Source of the DNA: Eucommia ulmoides
Lineage: Eukaryota > Streptophyta > Magnoliopsida > Garryales > Eucommiaceae
DNA length: 64,000 nucleotides
Assembly (NCBI GenBank): GCA_016647705.1
Contig: CM028330.1
Location: forward strand, 32,390,649-32,454,648
Reading direction: 5' to 3'
The notes beneath the pieces are model-generated. The model was not told the DNA's origin and did no database searches. It saw only the letters and a program-made list of their open reading frames with translations. A program made the translations under genes and the position numbers. Shown here piece by piece: positions 35,183-47,659 of this stretch (the stretch's first letter is position 1; every line of letters starts with the position of its first letter).

Positions 35183-35635
35183 TTATTAGAACGTGTCCAA
35201 TCCATGAGGTTGGGGCAAGACACATGTAATCGTTTAGAAGCTTGATAGGGATATCAGTGTTGACGTGGTTGCATATTCACTCACTTTACACTCAGGAGAG
35301 GTAGTGAATGAGTTTTAGAAACCTAGATTGTTGAATAGGTTGATGACCGTTAGTGTAAACTAGACTAAATCAAGCACGTATAAGTAAACGAAGTTAATCT
35401 CTAGATAATCTATTCCCGTAGAATTTATTCCAAGTATTTTAGTTTAATTAGTCTTCATATCTCGAACACCTTTCAAATCTTTAATTTTCTAGATAAAATT
35501 GAGTTATTTTAATTGTAGTACTTAGCTTGTTCTAACGATAAATCCCATGGGACAATACTCGATCTTCGGATCACTTTATTACTTGTTGACCTCATGCACT
35601 TGTGAGTAATTTAAAGCGCATAAAATATCACAACA
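35183..35635 (+). repeat. Truncated Athila-type LTR, 3' part only
   Basis: About 450 bp matching the last third of the LTR of element F in reverse ('attattagaacgtgt.caatccat', 'ctcaggagaggtagtgaatgag', 'aatcccatgggacaatactcgatcttcgg') and ending ATCACAACA at 35635. The 5' part is missing at 35183, so no TSD can be assigned. Confidence 0.75.
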
Positions 35636-36200
35636 ATGACACTCGGTTAATCGTCTACTAGAAGATGACACTCGGTCAATCGTCTTCGATTAGTAAGGAG
35701 GATGACGCCTGGTTAATCCTCTCCTGGAGGATGACATTTGGTCATTTGTTTTTGGGTAGTGATGAGGATGACACTCAGTCAATTGTCTCCGGGTAGTGAG
35801 GATGATGACACTCGGTTAATCATCTCCTAGATGATGACACTCTATTAATCGGCTCTGGGTAGTAGTAGGAAGGAGGATGACGTCTAGTCAATCATCTCCG
35901 GGTAGTGAGAATGATTACTCCTGGTTAGTCGTCTCCTTGAGGATGACACTATGTTAATCAGCTCCAGGTAGTATGGAGGAAGATGCCTGGTCAATCGTCT
36001 CTGGGTAGTAAGAAGGATTACGCCTGGTCAATCTATCCTAGTCGTATGGAAGATGACGCCTGGTCAATCATCTCCTAGTTGCGTAAAGGATGACACCTAG
36101 TTAATCGGCTCCCGGTGGCGTCAAGGATGACGCTTATTCAATAGTCTCCAGGTTGCATGGAGGATGGCGTTTGGTCAATCGGCTCATAGTTGTATTATTC
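35636..36200 (+). repeat. GGATGACACTCGGTCAATCGTCTCC array, part 3
   Basis: About a dozen units of 35-50 bp ('gaggatgacrcytggtcaatcrtctccgggtagt'), increasingly diverged towards 36190. No coding sense is apparent. Confidence 0.85.
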
Positions 36201-36427
36201 GATTTTGTGAAATATGTCAATATTTGGTAGAACAAGTTCTTGGTTACAAAAACTAAATCCTAGGTCGATATATCAGTAGAGGATTGAAAATAACTAAGAT
36301 AATTCATATGGGCGAAGACCATAGGGAAAAGTCGACACCCAATAGAGTTTCTTGGCTACGTCTCACTTGGGATTACCTGACAAGGACTAGAAAACTTCAC
36401 GGGGGAAACTTTAACCTCGGGTAAAAT
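36201..36427 (+). other. Interior of E with no recognised feature
   Basis: No frame or repeat of note between the tandem array and the hairpin array. Confidence 0.5.
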
Positions 36428-36710
36428 GTGCCCCAGTCGTAGACTGGGGCTTGATTTTCTGGGATTATATATTTCAGTTTTGAATTTTTGCACTAATTAT
36501 GATTGGGATTGGTGCAAGTCTTATATCAAGAAACTCTATAGGGAAAAGATCTGATATATTGTGCCCCAGCTCTAGCTGGGGCGACTCTTATCATAGATTC
36601 TCAACGGAGAAATCGAATATATTGTGCCCTAGCTCTAGTTGGGGTGAGTCCCGTCACAGATTCTAAACAAAGAAACCAAATATAATGTGCCCCAGCTCTT
36701 GCTAGGGCGC
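36428..36710 (+). repeat. Array of four GCCCCAG..CTGGGGC hairpins
   Basis: Hairpins lie at 36430-36450 (9-bp stem, loop GTA), 36563-36582 (9-bp stem, 2-base loop), 36626-36645 and 36689-36708 (stems with mismatches or G-T pairs). The last three units have a period of 63 bp and share 'ttctmaacrragaaaycraatatattgtgcccc'. A similar pair is at 47534-47554 and 47637-47657. Confidence 0.8.
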
Positions 36711-36779
36711 TAGACTATCTCCTTAGCATTCAACGGATGCGATAGAGCCCATATGGGTCATATTCGTTTGCTGAACTTA

Positions 36780-37632
36780 GCGTACAATTTGTAGAGTTCG
36801 TTTTAGTTTGGACACCCGGTTGGGTCGTTTATGTATTATTAATATTATTATTCTGGATGGTAATCATCGGATAACTGAAACCCACCTGGGTTACCTACAT
36901 ACAATGAGTTCCTAGATTAGGAATCTAGTTGAAATATAGTTTAGCCTCATTGTGCTATCTCAGATTGTCAATTGTACCCGCAAGGGCTTCCTACGTACCT
37001 TGGTACTCTACCAAGGATCAGGTTGACGCATAGTTCGAGCACATGTATCCTTTGTTGTTTGCTTAAAAAAATGATTGGTAGTTGACTTTTCAAGGAAGTC
37101 AAAGGACTTCTCGAGAGATTTGCCCTGATACAGAACTGAGATAATGTCATGATTGCTAACATCTCTCGGTTTTGATCAGACTATCTTGGGTCTCCTATAT
37201 ACCTTGGTGGTCCACCAAGGATAGGTCGAAGCACAGTCTGCTGGGGATGGAAAAATTTTGTTTAAAGTGACGACCCAACTTGTAAACGTTTTGCGTATCC
37301 TGGAGTTTACCAAGACTCAGGTAGACACCTAATTCTTCCTTGGATGGTTAAGTCTAGTATGGTTAGATTTGGATTGGTGGATTATTGTCATGTTTGGTAT
37401 GGTTCAATCCCAATTGATTGGGGGATTCGTCATTGGAAAGCTCTATGGGGATTCTATTATTGATGTGACTCTATAGGGATTTTTAGTATTGATGATATGA
37501 TTCAATCTTTATTGATGTCGGATTTTGTCAACGGCAACTGGAAAAGGTTTTGTACGTGTCTAGGGTTTTGTTAAGAGTCAGGCTGGACGTATTTATCTAG
37601 TTAATCATCATCTCTTGTTTGATAAATAAAGA
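36780..37632 (+). repeat. Interior of E with CCGAACCC-type motif units
   Basis: Diverged motif units occur near 36875-36935, 36970-37036, 37165-37225 and 37260-37330, each with 'cctacrtaccttggt..accaaggatcaggt' and often 'gacgcatagtt'. There is a short repeat 'ctctatagggattyt.tattgatg' near 37441-37500. No ORF. Confidence 0.65.
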
Positions 37633-37637
37633 GAGTG

Positions 37638-39889
37638 TGTTGGCCCAATGATCTACCCAAGAGGGGTGAAAATTGGGTAGTTATAAAAATTTATCGAAAT
37701 TTCTTATCTTTCAACACTTAAATAACAAGAAATAAATAAAATCAACAATGTATTACACCACAATATATCCTGATTCACCCAACTAATCTTGGCTAATCCA
37801 ATCCTCCGAGCCCCACGGAGATTCGCATCCACTAAACCACTAGATTCTTTTAGCTAGTAGGAACCAAACATTTACATAATGATTTTTTTTATAGGCTCAG
37901 AATCAACCTTTACAATTTTCTTTTCTCAGGCTCAGAAATAACCCTATCTATTTTCTAGGCTCAAGACTAACCTAATCCTTTCACAGGCTAAGGATCAAAC
38001 CAAATTCTTTTATACCTTAGGCTAAGAATCAAACCTCACAAAATACTCCAAGTATCATTTTCATCAATAAGGACGGAACCACTACAATCACTTTAATTTA
38101 ATTTTAATCAGGAAGAATCACGCCTATCACTTTTCAAGGAAAAAGAGTAACCTAACCTTTTTGTACCTTAGAAAAAGATTAAACGTTGATCTCTTTACTG
38201 AAAAATATTGAAACTCAACTACCCCTGACTAGATACTCCTAACAGTATCTAATCCGCACAAAACTCACCAATTACAAAAATCGATAAGTTTCTTCCCACT
38301 CAGAGCTTCTAACACCTCAAATCAATTAAACTCAATTAATGTCCTGATAATTACTAGTGATAGAATTAAGTGAAGAATTTAAAATCTGATTATAAAATAA
38401 GCGAGTATCACAAAAATAAGCACGTAATCAGATTGTTACAAAAATTATTTTAAAAATAATTTTTATGCACTTTAGAGTTCAAAAACGATTTCACAAGATT
38501 TAAAATCTGAGAAAGCAGAATAATTTATATAATCACAATAAACAGCGAAAACTTGGAACGATCTCATTAGGATATCACCGAATGAATGAAAATTAATTCG
38601 CAGCAAAGCTTAGATCAATGACGCCAAAATAATCAACACTTATTCTCAAGAACTTTTCTCAAGAATGATCTCACAATAATCTCTCAATATAATCTTGGAC
38701 TAACAACTCTTAGAAAGCACACGAACTGAAAGTTCTTGATAGAATGATATATAAAACTCAAAATTCGTAGGTCTATATAAAGCAATTTGAAATAGGCCTT
38801 ATAACGGCTAGTTTCCCTAAGATATGAAATTTAAATGCACCTATAAACGCCATATATTATTATGTTTCAATCCTAGTATATTTGTCTTAAATATGGCTTT
38901 AAAATCTTTCAAGTAAATCCTCAAAACAAATCTCAATCTTAAATCAAGTAGATAGAAAGAATTAAATATACTTAATTGAGAAACACTTCAAATAAATATA
39001 CCATATCTATACGGATATTAAAATAAGTGTATCACATCATTAATATATCCAAATCCCTCCAATATCTCACTCAGATATCCCAAAACGGCTAGTTTTTGAA
39101 TAGTTCATCTATATCCTCAAAATCTGAAACTACCCAGTCGGTTGACCAACCTCTGCCTATCGGTCAACCGATGAATGCAGGATGCTAGCCAATCCATTCT
39201 CAAACACTGGTCGGTTGACCGATCCCCCATGGGTCGGTTAACCGATCAGTTCAGGATGCAATTTCAGGCCATTTTTCGACCTTAGTCGGTTGACCGATCG
39301 ATTCAAGGAGTTTGGTATTCGATCATCGATTGACCGATCTCCCTTGGTTGGTTGACATATAAATTTAGAGACTTCTCCAATTCCCAGCCTATGCCCATCG
39401 GTTAATCGATCCTTCATAGTCGATTGACCGATTAATGCTGGAACATTTTTTCCTTGATTCATTTCAACTCCAATCTTTGACGTTTTCAACCCTTTAACTA
39501 ATTTCTTTTCTTAGTTAGCATAATTGACACTATTAATCAATTTTAAACACTAATCTTTCTTAGTTCAATTTTTTTTTTTTAATTTCACATTGAAGCAAAT
39601 ATGTGAACTAATTAGGATCCTAATAAAAAATATACTAAAATATAAATCATTTAATTTATGTCGTGTGTGATCCTAATCGGGATATATTAAGAGTAACAAT
39701 GAATTTGAGTTGTTTTCACCTAGATTCTTCAGAATCTTCAATCTCTTAATGTCCGTCTTTTTGCATATTTAGCAATTATTTCATGATAACATCATCAATG
39801 GAACTTTTAAACTGAAACACTTAATAAACTCATTAGTTCCACAAAAAACATCAACACTTAATTGTCCATCAAAATCCTGGGATCAACCG
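37638..39889 (-). repeat. Solo copia LTR of the element-A family (2252 bp, TSD GAGTG)
   Basis: TGTTGGCCCAATGATCTACCC ... GGATCAACCG, flanked by GAGTG at 37633-37637 and 39890-39894. It is the most diverged member of the family in this window. Its short repeats are 'CGGTTGACCGAT' type (39130-39440) instead of the GTCGAC type in the others. Confidence 0.85.
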
Positions 39890-39894
39890 GAGTG

Positions 39895-40139
39895 TATATG
39901 TATTTTCTCAGAAGAGTCAACGTACTATTCCTACAAATGCGCCCTGGGCTAGGGCTAAGAGGGTGTCATAAAGATAATACTCATCTTTTCTTTTTATTTC
40001 GACCAAACCCACTTAGGTTTCTTACGTTCCTTGGTGATTTACCAAGGATTTGGTCAAAATACTACTAGGGAGTCTTGTTTTGCACTAGGAATCTGGTTGA
40101 CACTTGCTTCAATGCACTTTGTAGCTTAAAGGGCACGAC
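39895..40139 (+). repeat. Interior of E with CCGAACCC-type motif
   Basis: A motif unit at about 39997-40065 ('gaccaaacccacttaggtttcttacgttccttggtgatttaccaaggatttggtcaaaa') and a half unit at 40130 that is interrupted by element H and completed at 47023. Confidence 0.65.
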
Positions 40140-40595
40140 TGAACTGTAACGACCCAGTTTCCTAAGGCCGCTACTCGATTTTTTCCCTTTGGAGAATTAA
40201 TAACAAAATTGAATAACCCATATTTTATTTTATAAAATTGTATTAATTTTACAAACTACGACGATTATTATAATTATCGAATTAACGAGCCAGTTTTACA
40301 ACAGTAAATAATAAATACAATTTTTACAAATTAAATAGAAATTTAAATAAAATTTCATGCGCAACACCATTTTCATTGACCTTGCAATGGAGATTGTGGA
40401 GGTTGTGAGTCAAAGCTCAGTAGAATTTTTAACCTCTTACTACATGCATTTAATCAATCCATAAATAAACATATAGACATATTTTTCACATAATTTTCAC
40501 ATAATAATCTTAAATATTTCATGAAAACTAGTAATTAAAATTTAACAACAATTTTAGCGTAAATCACATAATAAAGAAAGAAAGATTAAATACAA

Positions 40596-40825
40596 TGGAA
40601 GAAGTGGAGTAGAAGGAATATTTAGAAGAAAGGAAATGTTTTCAATATCAAAGCTTAATACAGCTGAGGAAGATTACACCACTATATATAGAGAAAGAAA
40701 TAAAAGTTTGTTACACAATAACAACCCAATCAACAAGAAACAAGAATAACAAACTAATTCTAGAAAGGGAAAAATAAGAAATATAAAATAAATAAAAATG
40801 TAGTTTCTCGAAGCTTAATTACTCA
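40596..40825 (-). repeat. 3' LTR of element G (230 bp)
   Basis: TGGAAGAAGTGGAG ... AATTACTCA. About 96% identical, with no gaps, to 42744-42973. It contains 'ccactatatatagag', which on the minus strand gives a TATA box. Confidence 0.9.
40679..40692 (-). promoter_or_regulatory. TATA box in the LTR of G
   Basis: The minus strand reads CTCTATATATAGTGG, unchanged in the other LTR. It is the probable core promoter of the element and would drive transcripts through the captured fragments. Confidence 0.5.
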
Positions 40826-40838
40826 ATATTCCCCCCTC
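40826..40838 (-). other. Polypurine tract of element G
   Basis: The minus strand reads GAGGGGGGAATAT just before LTR start TGAGTAATT. Confidence 0.8.
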
Positions 40839-41165
40839 AAACGGAAGGGCAATGAAACACTGATAGTTTGTGATGGAGACTGAGAAACCGGGAGGCGCAT
40901 TGTAGCGCATAACAAGCGGTGGTTGTTCTTCCCAACAAATGTTTGTCCGCAAGCACGAACCCCTAATCTTGTAGAAGTCCCTTAACTGCTACACTGTGGG
41001 TAATTGTTCTTCCCAACAAATGTTTTCCGCAGGCACGAACCCTAATTGGTCCCTCAATTACTACATCGTGGGTTATTGTTCTTAGTTCTCTCTAAGAGAG
41101 GAAGAGAGAGAGATGGAGAGAAGGTCGGAGCATGTTTCCTCCCATATATCAGGGAGAGCTCCATA
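40839..41165 (-). other. 3' internal region of element G with an 80-bp duplication
   Basis: Two diverged copies of 'gttcttcccaacaaatgttt.ccgcargcacgaaccc' at 40926 and 41008, each followed by 'taattg..' and 'actgctacac.gtgggt'. No reading frame recognised. Confidence 0.7.
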
Positions 41166-41300
41166 GATCAATCTGAGATTGACGACGTCAATGAACTGTT
41201 CTGGAGGTTGTTGGCCTGCATGTAGTCCAACACCATCTTGACGCCGAGGATTACAGCGGTAGTTCCCTTTGCGAGGGCTTGAACCGACTTTCGTTTCTTT
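41166..41300 (-). pseudogene. Coding-like stretch in element G, origin unknown
   Basis: More GC-rich than its surroundings. One minus-strand frame reads A-L-A-K-G-T-T-A-V-I-L-G-V-K-M-V-L-D-Y, and another frame is also open over the same bases, so I cannot say which, if either, was coding. It may be a further captured fragment or leftover gag-side sequence. Confidence 0.25.
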
Positions 41301-41640
41301 GTTATTCTGTTTCAGATATCAGGAAATAGAGATTCAGAGAAGAATTCGCCACTAAAATGAGGCGGGCTTGGAGAGGCATGAGAGAAATTGCACTTGAATT
41401 TGCAAAAACAACACAGAGATTTTTGGTAATTGGAAATTCTTGAATTTGCAAAACAGCGCAGGGATTTTGCAATGTAATTGTGCTTGCAGGGTGCAAAGTG
41501 CATTTTGTTGATCTTTTGCAGGCTGCACTTTAAACAATTTTCAAGTTGGCAGGGCGCAAAGTGTAAATTTGCACAAGTAGCCGGCACGCAATAGGCCTTA
41601 TACTGATTGAAGATAATGAATTGAAGGAGCAATGCTTTGG

Positions 41641-42043
<403 letters not shown>

Positions 42044-42146
42044 TGGAGCTTGTTCACCTCGGCGGAACCATCGGCGGCTACCGTAAACCCTGTTTCTTCA
42101 GCCATTCGGCTCGCTGCTCGTTCCAATCGGATTTTTTTTATTTTAT

Positions 42147-42333
42147 TTTTTGATGCCGAGAGTGTACGATTTTGACGGATCTCGCTTCTCGTCATCGACA
42201 TCGCTCCCGGAGTTCGGAGCTTCGGTGGATTTGTCTTTCTCGATGGCCTGTTTCTTGGCGGAAGTTTTGGCGGCCTTCGAGAGCCTCTGATGTTTCATTG
42301 GCCGGAATGAGTTTGACGAGCTTGTTGAAGAAC
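42147..42333 (-). pseudogene. Ser/Lys-rich coding-like fragment in element G
   Basis: The minus strand is open for about 62 codons: a Ser-rich start, then a basic segment containing KHQRLSKAAKTSAKKQ and an acidic stretch with G-S-D-V-D-D-E-K-R-D, closing SKSYTLGIKK-stop. Higher GC than the surrounding DNA and the charged low-complexity pattern of a nuclear/nucleolar plant protein suggest a third captured host-gene piece. I do not recognise the family. The overlapping plus-strand frame looks less protein-like. Confidence 0.4.
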
Positions 42334-42339
42334 AGTCTT

Positions 42340-42613
<274 letters not shown>

Positions 42614-42729
42614 GATATCTGAACATTTGAGTTTGAAAATGGCAAGGGAGGCGGCATGGAGGTGTAGCCACCGCCGCCTCCCTTGAAGAGGATTTCTAAT
42701 AGAGAGACTCAAGCAGAGGAAGGTGCTTA

Positions 42730-42741
42730 GCTCTGATACCA
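42730..42741 (-). other. Primer-binding site of element G
   Basis: TGGTATCAGAGC on the minus strand, two bases from the LTR. Exact match to the common plant Met-tRNA PBS. Confidence 0.85.
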
Positions 42742-42743
42742 AA

Positions 42744-42973
42744 TGGAAGAAGTGGAGTAGAAGGAATATTTAGAAGAACTGAAATGTTTTCAATATCAAA
42801 GCTTAATACAACTGAGGAGGATTACACCACTATATATAGAGAAAGAAAGGAAAGTTTGTTACACAATAACAACCCAATCAACAAGAAACAAGAATAACAA
42901 ACTAATTCTAGAAAGGGAAAAATAAGAAATATAAAATAAATGAAAATGTAGTTTCTAGAAGCTCAATTACTCA
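42744..42973 (-). repeat. 5' LTR of element G (230 bp)
   Basis: TGGAAGAAGTGGAG ... AATTACTCA, aligned without gaps to 40596-40825 with 9 differences. The last few bases before the duplicated AAATACAA (ATA) are ambiguous. Confidence 0.9.
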
Positions 42974-43427
42974 ATAAATACAAATATTAAAAGAGTTAGG
43001 AATTCTATCTAAAATCGAAAACCAAATTTCGAACCAAGATCGATATTGTATTAATTATTCTCATAACCTATATATATATACACTTGTCAAGTATATGAAC
43101 ATGAATATATACCTTAATGTTTAGTTAACACATTTCAAACTTTTTTATTTATTTATTTACACTAATTATCTCTCTGAAAATAAAAATAAAATATTAATTA
43201 TACTTCAAAACTTCTAAAATTAAATTTTAAATCACACAATAGTTTCAAAATTTTAAAAAGTCCACAGTAGTTTCAAAACTTTGAAAAGTGAATTTAAATT
43301 AACATTTAACCCCTAAAATTATCTAATATTTATTTACACCATAAATTTTCATAATACAAAATAACTAAAAAATATTAAACTTACATAAAATAATATTTTC
43401 AAAAATATAAATTTTCGAGGTATTACC

Positions 43428-46049
43428 CCATAAATAAATTTTGTCCTCGAAATTTCGTTCAAAACAATAATAATTCAGAATAGCACCGCACAGTTATATT
43501 AGTCACATTCGATTCTAGAACAATTATTCTCTATATAAGGTCCCGTAACGGAAAGTCACTACCAATCTACATCCCACCAAAATTCCTATTACATATCCCC
43601 ACTTTTGCATATGCGTTGGCCCATACTTTATTCAACATAACTCAACATGGTGCACTTTGGTCGGTAATACCTAATACAGATAATTAATTATCAAAGAATC
43701 TTATGTTTCTAAATATATATATATAACCCAACAAATATTTTTTTTTTAAATATCACGAAAATTTCAATTGGGTTGAGTCTATCTCAATTCCAATAGGTCA
43801 ATGACCTCAATAATTTTTTTTACTTGAAATGACATTTCAAGTCCATTGCCATATCCCATAACCAACTTTGATCAATTCCATCCAATATTTCAAGACAACA
43901 TATTTGCATTAAACATCATAATCAGTAGATAGCTCAAATTCCTCGTGGACTGTCCCATGAGACTAAAAATAACCGTCTCCAATATTCACATTAAAATCCT
44001 AATTTAATTTCATAATCTCATAAACTTTTCCTTAAAATATCAACACAACCCAAACTTTAAATTACGAATTTTCTGAAACATCTGAAAACACTTAAATTCC
44101 TTTCAACTACATAAATACGTCCCAAAACATATAAGGATGTCTTAACCATATAAATACATCTTAAAACACATAAATACGTTTCAAATTACAAAAATTAAAT
44201 ACGTCTCAAATATATAAATACGTCTCAAAAGTTCAAAACTCGTGTAACATGTATATAAAATATTACATAAACCCCCCCCACTTGAATTTCTAAAATATCA
44301 TTTAAATGCAAAGTAAAAAATTAACATAAAATGTATATAAAACTATTATATAAATCTTCCAAAAGTCTCAACAATTACCCCACACTCTAACTATACCAAT
44401 CGTTAATAGTGGACCAATATCTATCAGAATATTTTATTGGTGTACTGTCCTTATAGTACAAAAATAATTTATGGATCAAATATTTTTTTATCAAAACTCA
44501 TTTTCAACACTGGAAAATATCAAAATTTCATAAATATTATAAAACAACCGAAGGTAAATCAACCGATTATTTACTTTTATATAATAAAATATTATACTTC
44601 ATTACTAGCCATAGGATCATTTTACCTCATGATCGGGGGTTATCATATCAACTATTTACAAGACTTACCCTCCTGATAAGTCTCAACACAACATATCTAT
44701 AATCAATTCCATATTCAACTTCTTCTGTCAAATCAACAACATATTTTTATCATCTGCAGGACTTACTTTCATGTCATGTCTAACAACATATTCATAATCA
44801 ATTCCATATTCAACTCCATCATATTATATCGTCAATACCATATTCAACTGTACCATATTAATAATCAATATCATGTTTAACTCTACCATATTGATAGTCA
44901 ACAACACATAATAAAAATCACCATATCATACCAATAACCATCGTCAACAACAACAATATATATCAACTACCTGCAGGACTTGTTCTCCTATCAGGTCACA
45001 ATACAACGTCTTACAGGACATGCCCACCTGTAAGGACCAACAATATCTCGCAGGACATATTCTCCTGACGAGAAAACTTTCGCATAACAGGATAATAAAA
45101 AATAAAATCTTCACATTTAAAATTTTACTTGATCCATTTAACATTATAAAACTGTCTATTTTCATCAACACTTTTTTTTTTTTCACAATTTAATACGAAA
45201 AATATAATTTGATAGTTTATATAGAAGACAGTAAATACATTTAAACCGATCTTTTAAAAAATTTATCTTATGGTCCACAATACTCATAGAGTCTACGTAA
45301 TCTATAACCTAAGCTCAGTAAAAAACAAAGTTCAATACCAAATACTTAGACATATATATAACGGGAGCGAAGTGAAATAATTATCATTTTTTAAGTTCAA
45401 TGGTGCAAAGTGTCGAAAACCCAAAACAAAAATATCCAAATCTATTTTTATGGTATAATTTTTCAGAACAAAGTTTTAAATTAATTAACAAAAAATAAAG
45501 ATCAATATTAGAATTGATAACAAGTAGTTTCTTTCAACTAAACACACATTAAAAAAAGAAAAAGAAAAAAAGAAAAAAAACAATAACTTAGCACATACAA
45601 AGATTGGTGTACAAATAAGGAGCCAAAGATTATTATAAATTGTGTAACACTAAAGATCAACAACAAAAGCAACATAAATGTTATACTAATTAAATAAAAA
45701 AAACCAATAACTTAAATATGTTAAAACGCGTACAAATTAAAAACTAATTACACAAAAATAACAGTATAAATCATTTATACTTGTTGTGTACATGAAAATA
45801 TATATTTAGTGTTTTTATAATTTAACGTTAAAATGAATACACGAAATAAAAATTGATGGTTGTACAAATAAGGATAAATGCAAAAGTAGAAGCCCAAAAA
45901 AGTGAGAGGTGATTGGTGGTATCATATTCATGGATGTAAAGTCACGTTTGTTTAGTGTTTCTATTTCTCAAGTGTCATCTCTTTCCGGAATTTCTTAACT
46001 TATTATGAGTAATGAGTACCATAACTTAAGTCTAGGGTGGTCGTAACCT
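43428..46049 (-). other. Non-coding interior of element H
   Basis: 2.6 kb, strongly A/T-rich. The longest frames (44437-44676 plus, 45186-44944 minus) have no recognisable motif. Local repeats include 'aacatattcataatcaattccatattcaact' (44700-44880), 'aatacgtcycaaa' (44105-44230) and 'caggacttg/tcctgacgag' units (44960-45080). It is typical of a LARD-type element that depends on another for enzymes. Confidence 0.7.
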
Positions 46050-46061
46050 GCTCTGATACCA
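46050..46061 (-). other. Primer-binding site of element H
   Basis: The minus strand reads TGGTATCAGAGC three bases after LTR end ..GTTACA. Confidence 0.85.
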
Positions 46062-46064
46062 CTT

Positions 46065-47022
46065 TGTAACGACCCGATTTTTCAAGGCCGCCACTTGGTT
46101 TATCCCTTTGGAGAATTAATAACAAAACTGAATAACCCATATTTCATTTTGTAAAATCGGAGAAATTTTACAAATTATGACGATAATTATAATTATCGAA
46201 TTAACGAGTCAGTTTTACAATAGTAAATAATAAATACAATATTTACAAATTAAATAGAAATTCAAATAAAATTTCACGCACAACACCATTTTCATTGACC
46301 CTACAATAAAGACTGTGGGGTTGTGAGTTAGGGCTCAGTAGAATTTTTAACCCCTTTACTACGTGTATTTAATCAATCCACAAATAAACACATAGACATA
46401 TTTTTCACATAATAATTCTAAATATTTCATGAAAACTAGCAATTAAAATTTAACAACAATTTTAGCATAAATCACATAATAAAGAGAGAGATTAAATACA
46501 AATATTAAAAGAGTTAGAAATTTACCTGAAATTCGAAACCAAAATCAATATTGTATTAATTATTTTCATAACCTATATGTGTGTGTGTGTGTTTGTGTTT
46601 GTGTGTGTGTGTGTGTGTGTGGATCACTCAGGTAGTGAAAAAATTTCATCGCCAACACCATTTTATTTTAATTTCTTTATATATATATAAAAACCTATAT
46701 ACGTGTCAAGTATACAGGAATATGCATATATACCTTATTGTTTAGTTGACATATTTCAAACCTTTATTTATTTATTTATTTACACTAATTATCACCCTTG
46801 AAATAAATAAAATATTGATTATACATCAAAACTTCTAAAATTATATTTTAAATAATACAATAGTCCAAAAACTTTGAAAAGTCAATTTAAATTAACATTT
46901 AACCCCCAAAATTATCTAATATTTATTTATACCATAAATTTTCATAATATACAAAATAACAAAAAAGTATTAAACTTAGATAAAATAATATTTTTAAAAA
47001 TATAAATTTTTGGGGTATTATA
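46065..47022 (-). repeat. 5' LTR of element H (958 bp)
   Basis: TGTAACGACCCG ... GGGGTATTATA, flanked outside by TGAAC. It carries the uninterrupted version of the site where G inserted in the other LTR (46487-46515), and a (GT)n expansion at 46578-46621 absent from that copy. Confidence 0.85.
46578..46621. repeat. (GT)n microsatellite in the LTR of H
   Basis: GT repeats broken by two GTTTGTG interruptions. The sister LTR has only a short TA run here. Confidence 0.9.
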
Positions 47023-47470
47023 TGAACCTTATAAAGGTTGCCTATGTATCTCAGATAATTGAAAATCAGGTTGGCACGTAGTCCGTCGTAAATGGTTGGG
47101 CTTAAGCTTATCAACCGAACCCACGAGGGTTTTCTACGTATCTTAGATGTTGCCGAGAATCAAGCTGACACATAGTTCCTGTGTCTTTCATGAGCTTAGA
47201 CTTGTCAACCGAACCCACGATGGTTTCCTACATATCCTAGGTGTTGCCGATAATTAGGATGATGCGTAATTCCTGAGTTTTTTATGAGTTTAAATTTATT
47301 AACTGAACCCATGAGCGCTTTTTTCATATCTCGGACGATGCCCGGAATTAGGCTGATGCGTAGTTCCTGACTAGGTTCATTATGATTGAGGCATTTGTTT
47401 CTCCTCTCGGACGATGTCAGGAATTAGGTTGACGCGTAGTTCCTGACTAGGTTCATTATGATTAGGCATT
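47023..47470 (+). repeat. Array of CCGAACCC-type motif units, element E
   Basis: Five units of 85-110 bp near 47025, 47110, 47205, 47300 and 47405: '(aa)ccgaacccacgagggttttctacgtatct..gccgagaatcaagctgacacatagttcc'. The first is completed by 40130-40144 when element H is removed. Confidence 0.8.
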
Positions 47471-47533
47471 TGTTTCTTGTTGTGAGATGAAATGGACGTT
47501 GTTCTATCAGGAAAACATAAACAGGATGAAATG

Positions 47534-47657
47534 TGCCCCAATCGTAGACTGGGGCGGCGACTAGATAAGTTTTGTTGGGGAATCTAATCCGACACTTCCT
47601 TTTGCATGATTTTTTATTATCAACAATGTAAAGTATGCCCCAACCTACGAGTTGGGA
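47534..47657 (+). repeat. Two GCCCC..GGGGC hairpins
   Basis: 47534-47554 (GCCCCAATCGTAGACTGGGGC) and 47637-47657 (GCCCCAACCTACGAGTTGGGA) resemble the hairpins at 36430-36708. Confidence 0.7.
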
Positions 47658-47659
47658 AG

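Noticed and set aside
35636-36200. CRISPR or coding repeat
   Set aside because: Diverged tandem units without fixed spacers, with stops in the frames checked; fits an internal satellite of a Tat/Ogre-like element.
46050-46061. tRNA-related sequence as a tRNA gene
   Set aside because: Only the 12-base PBS is present, here and at 42730 and 12354; no cloverleaf.
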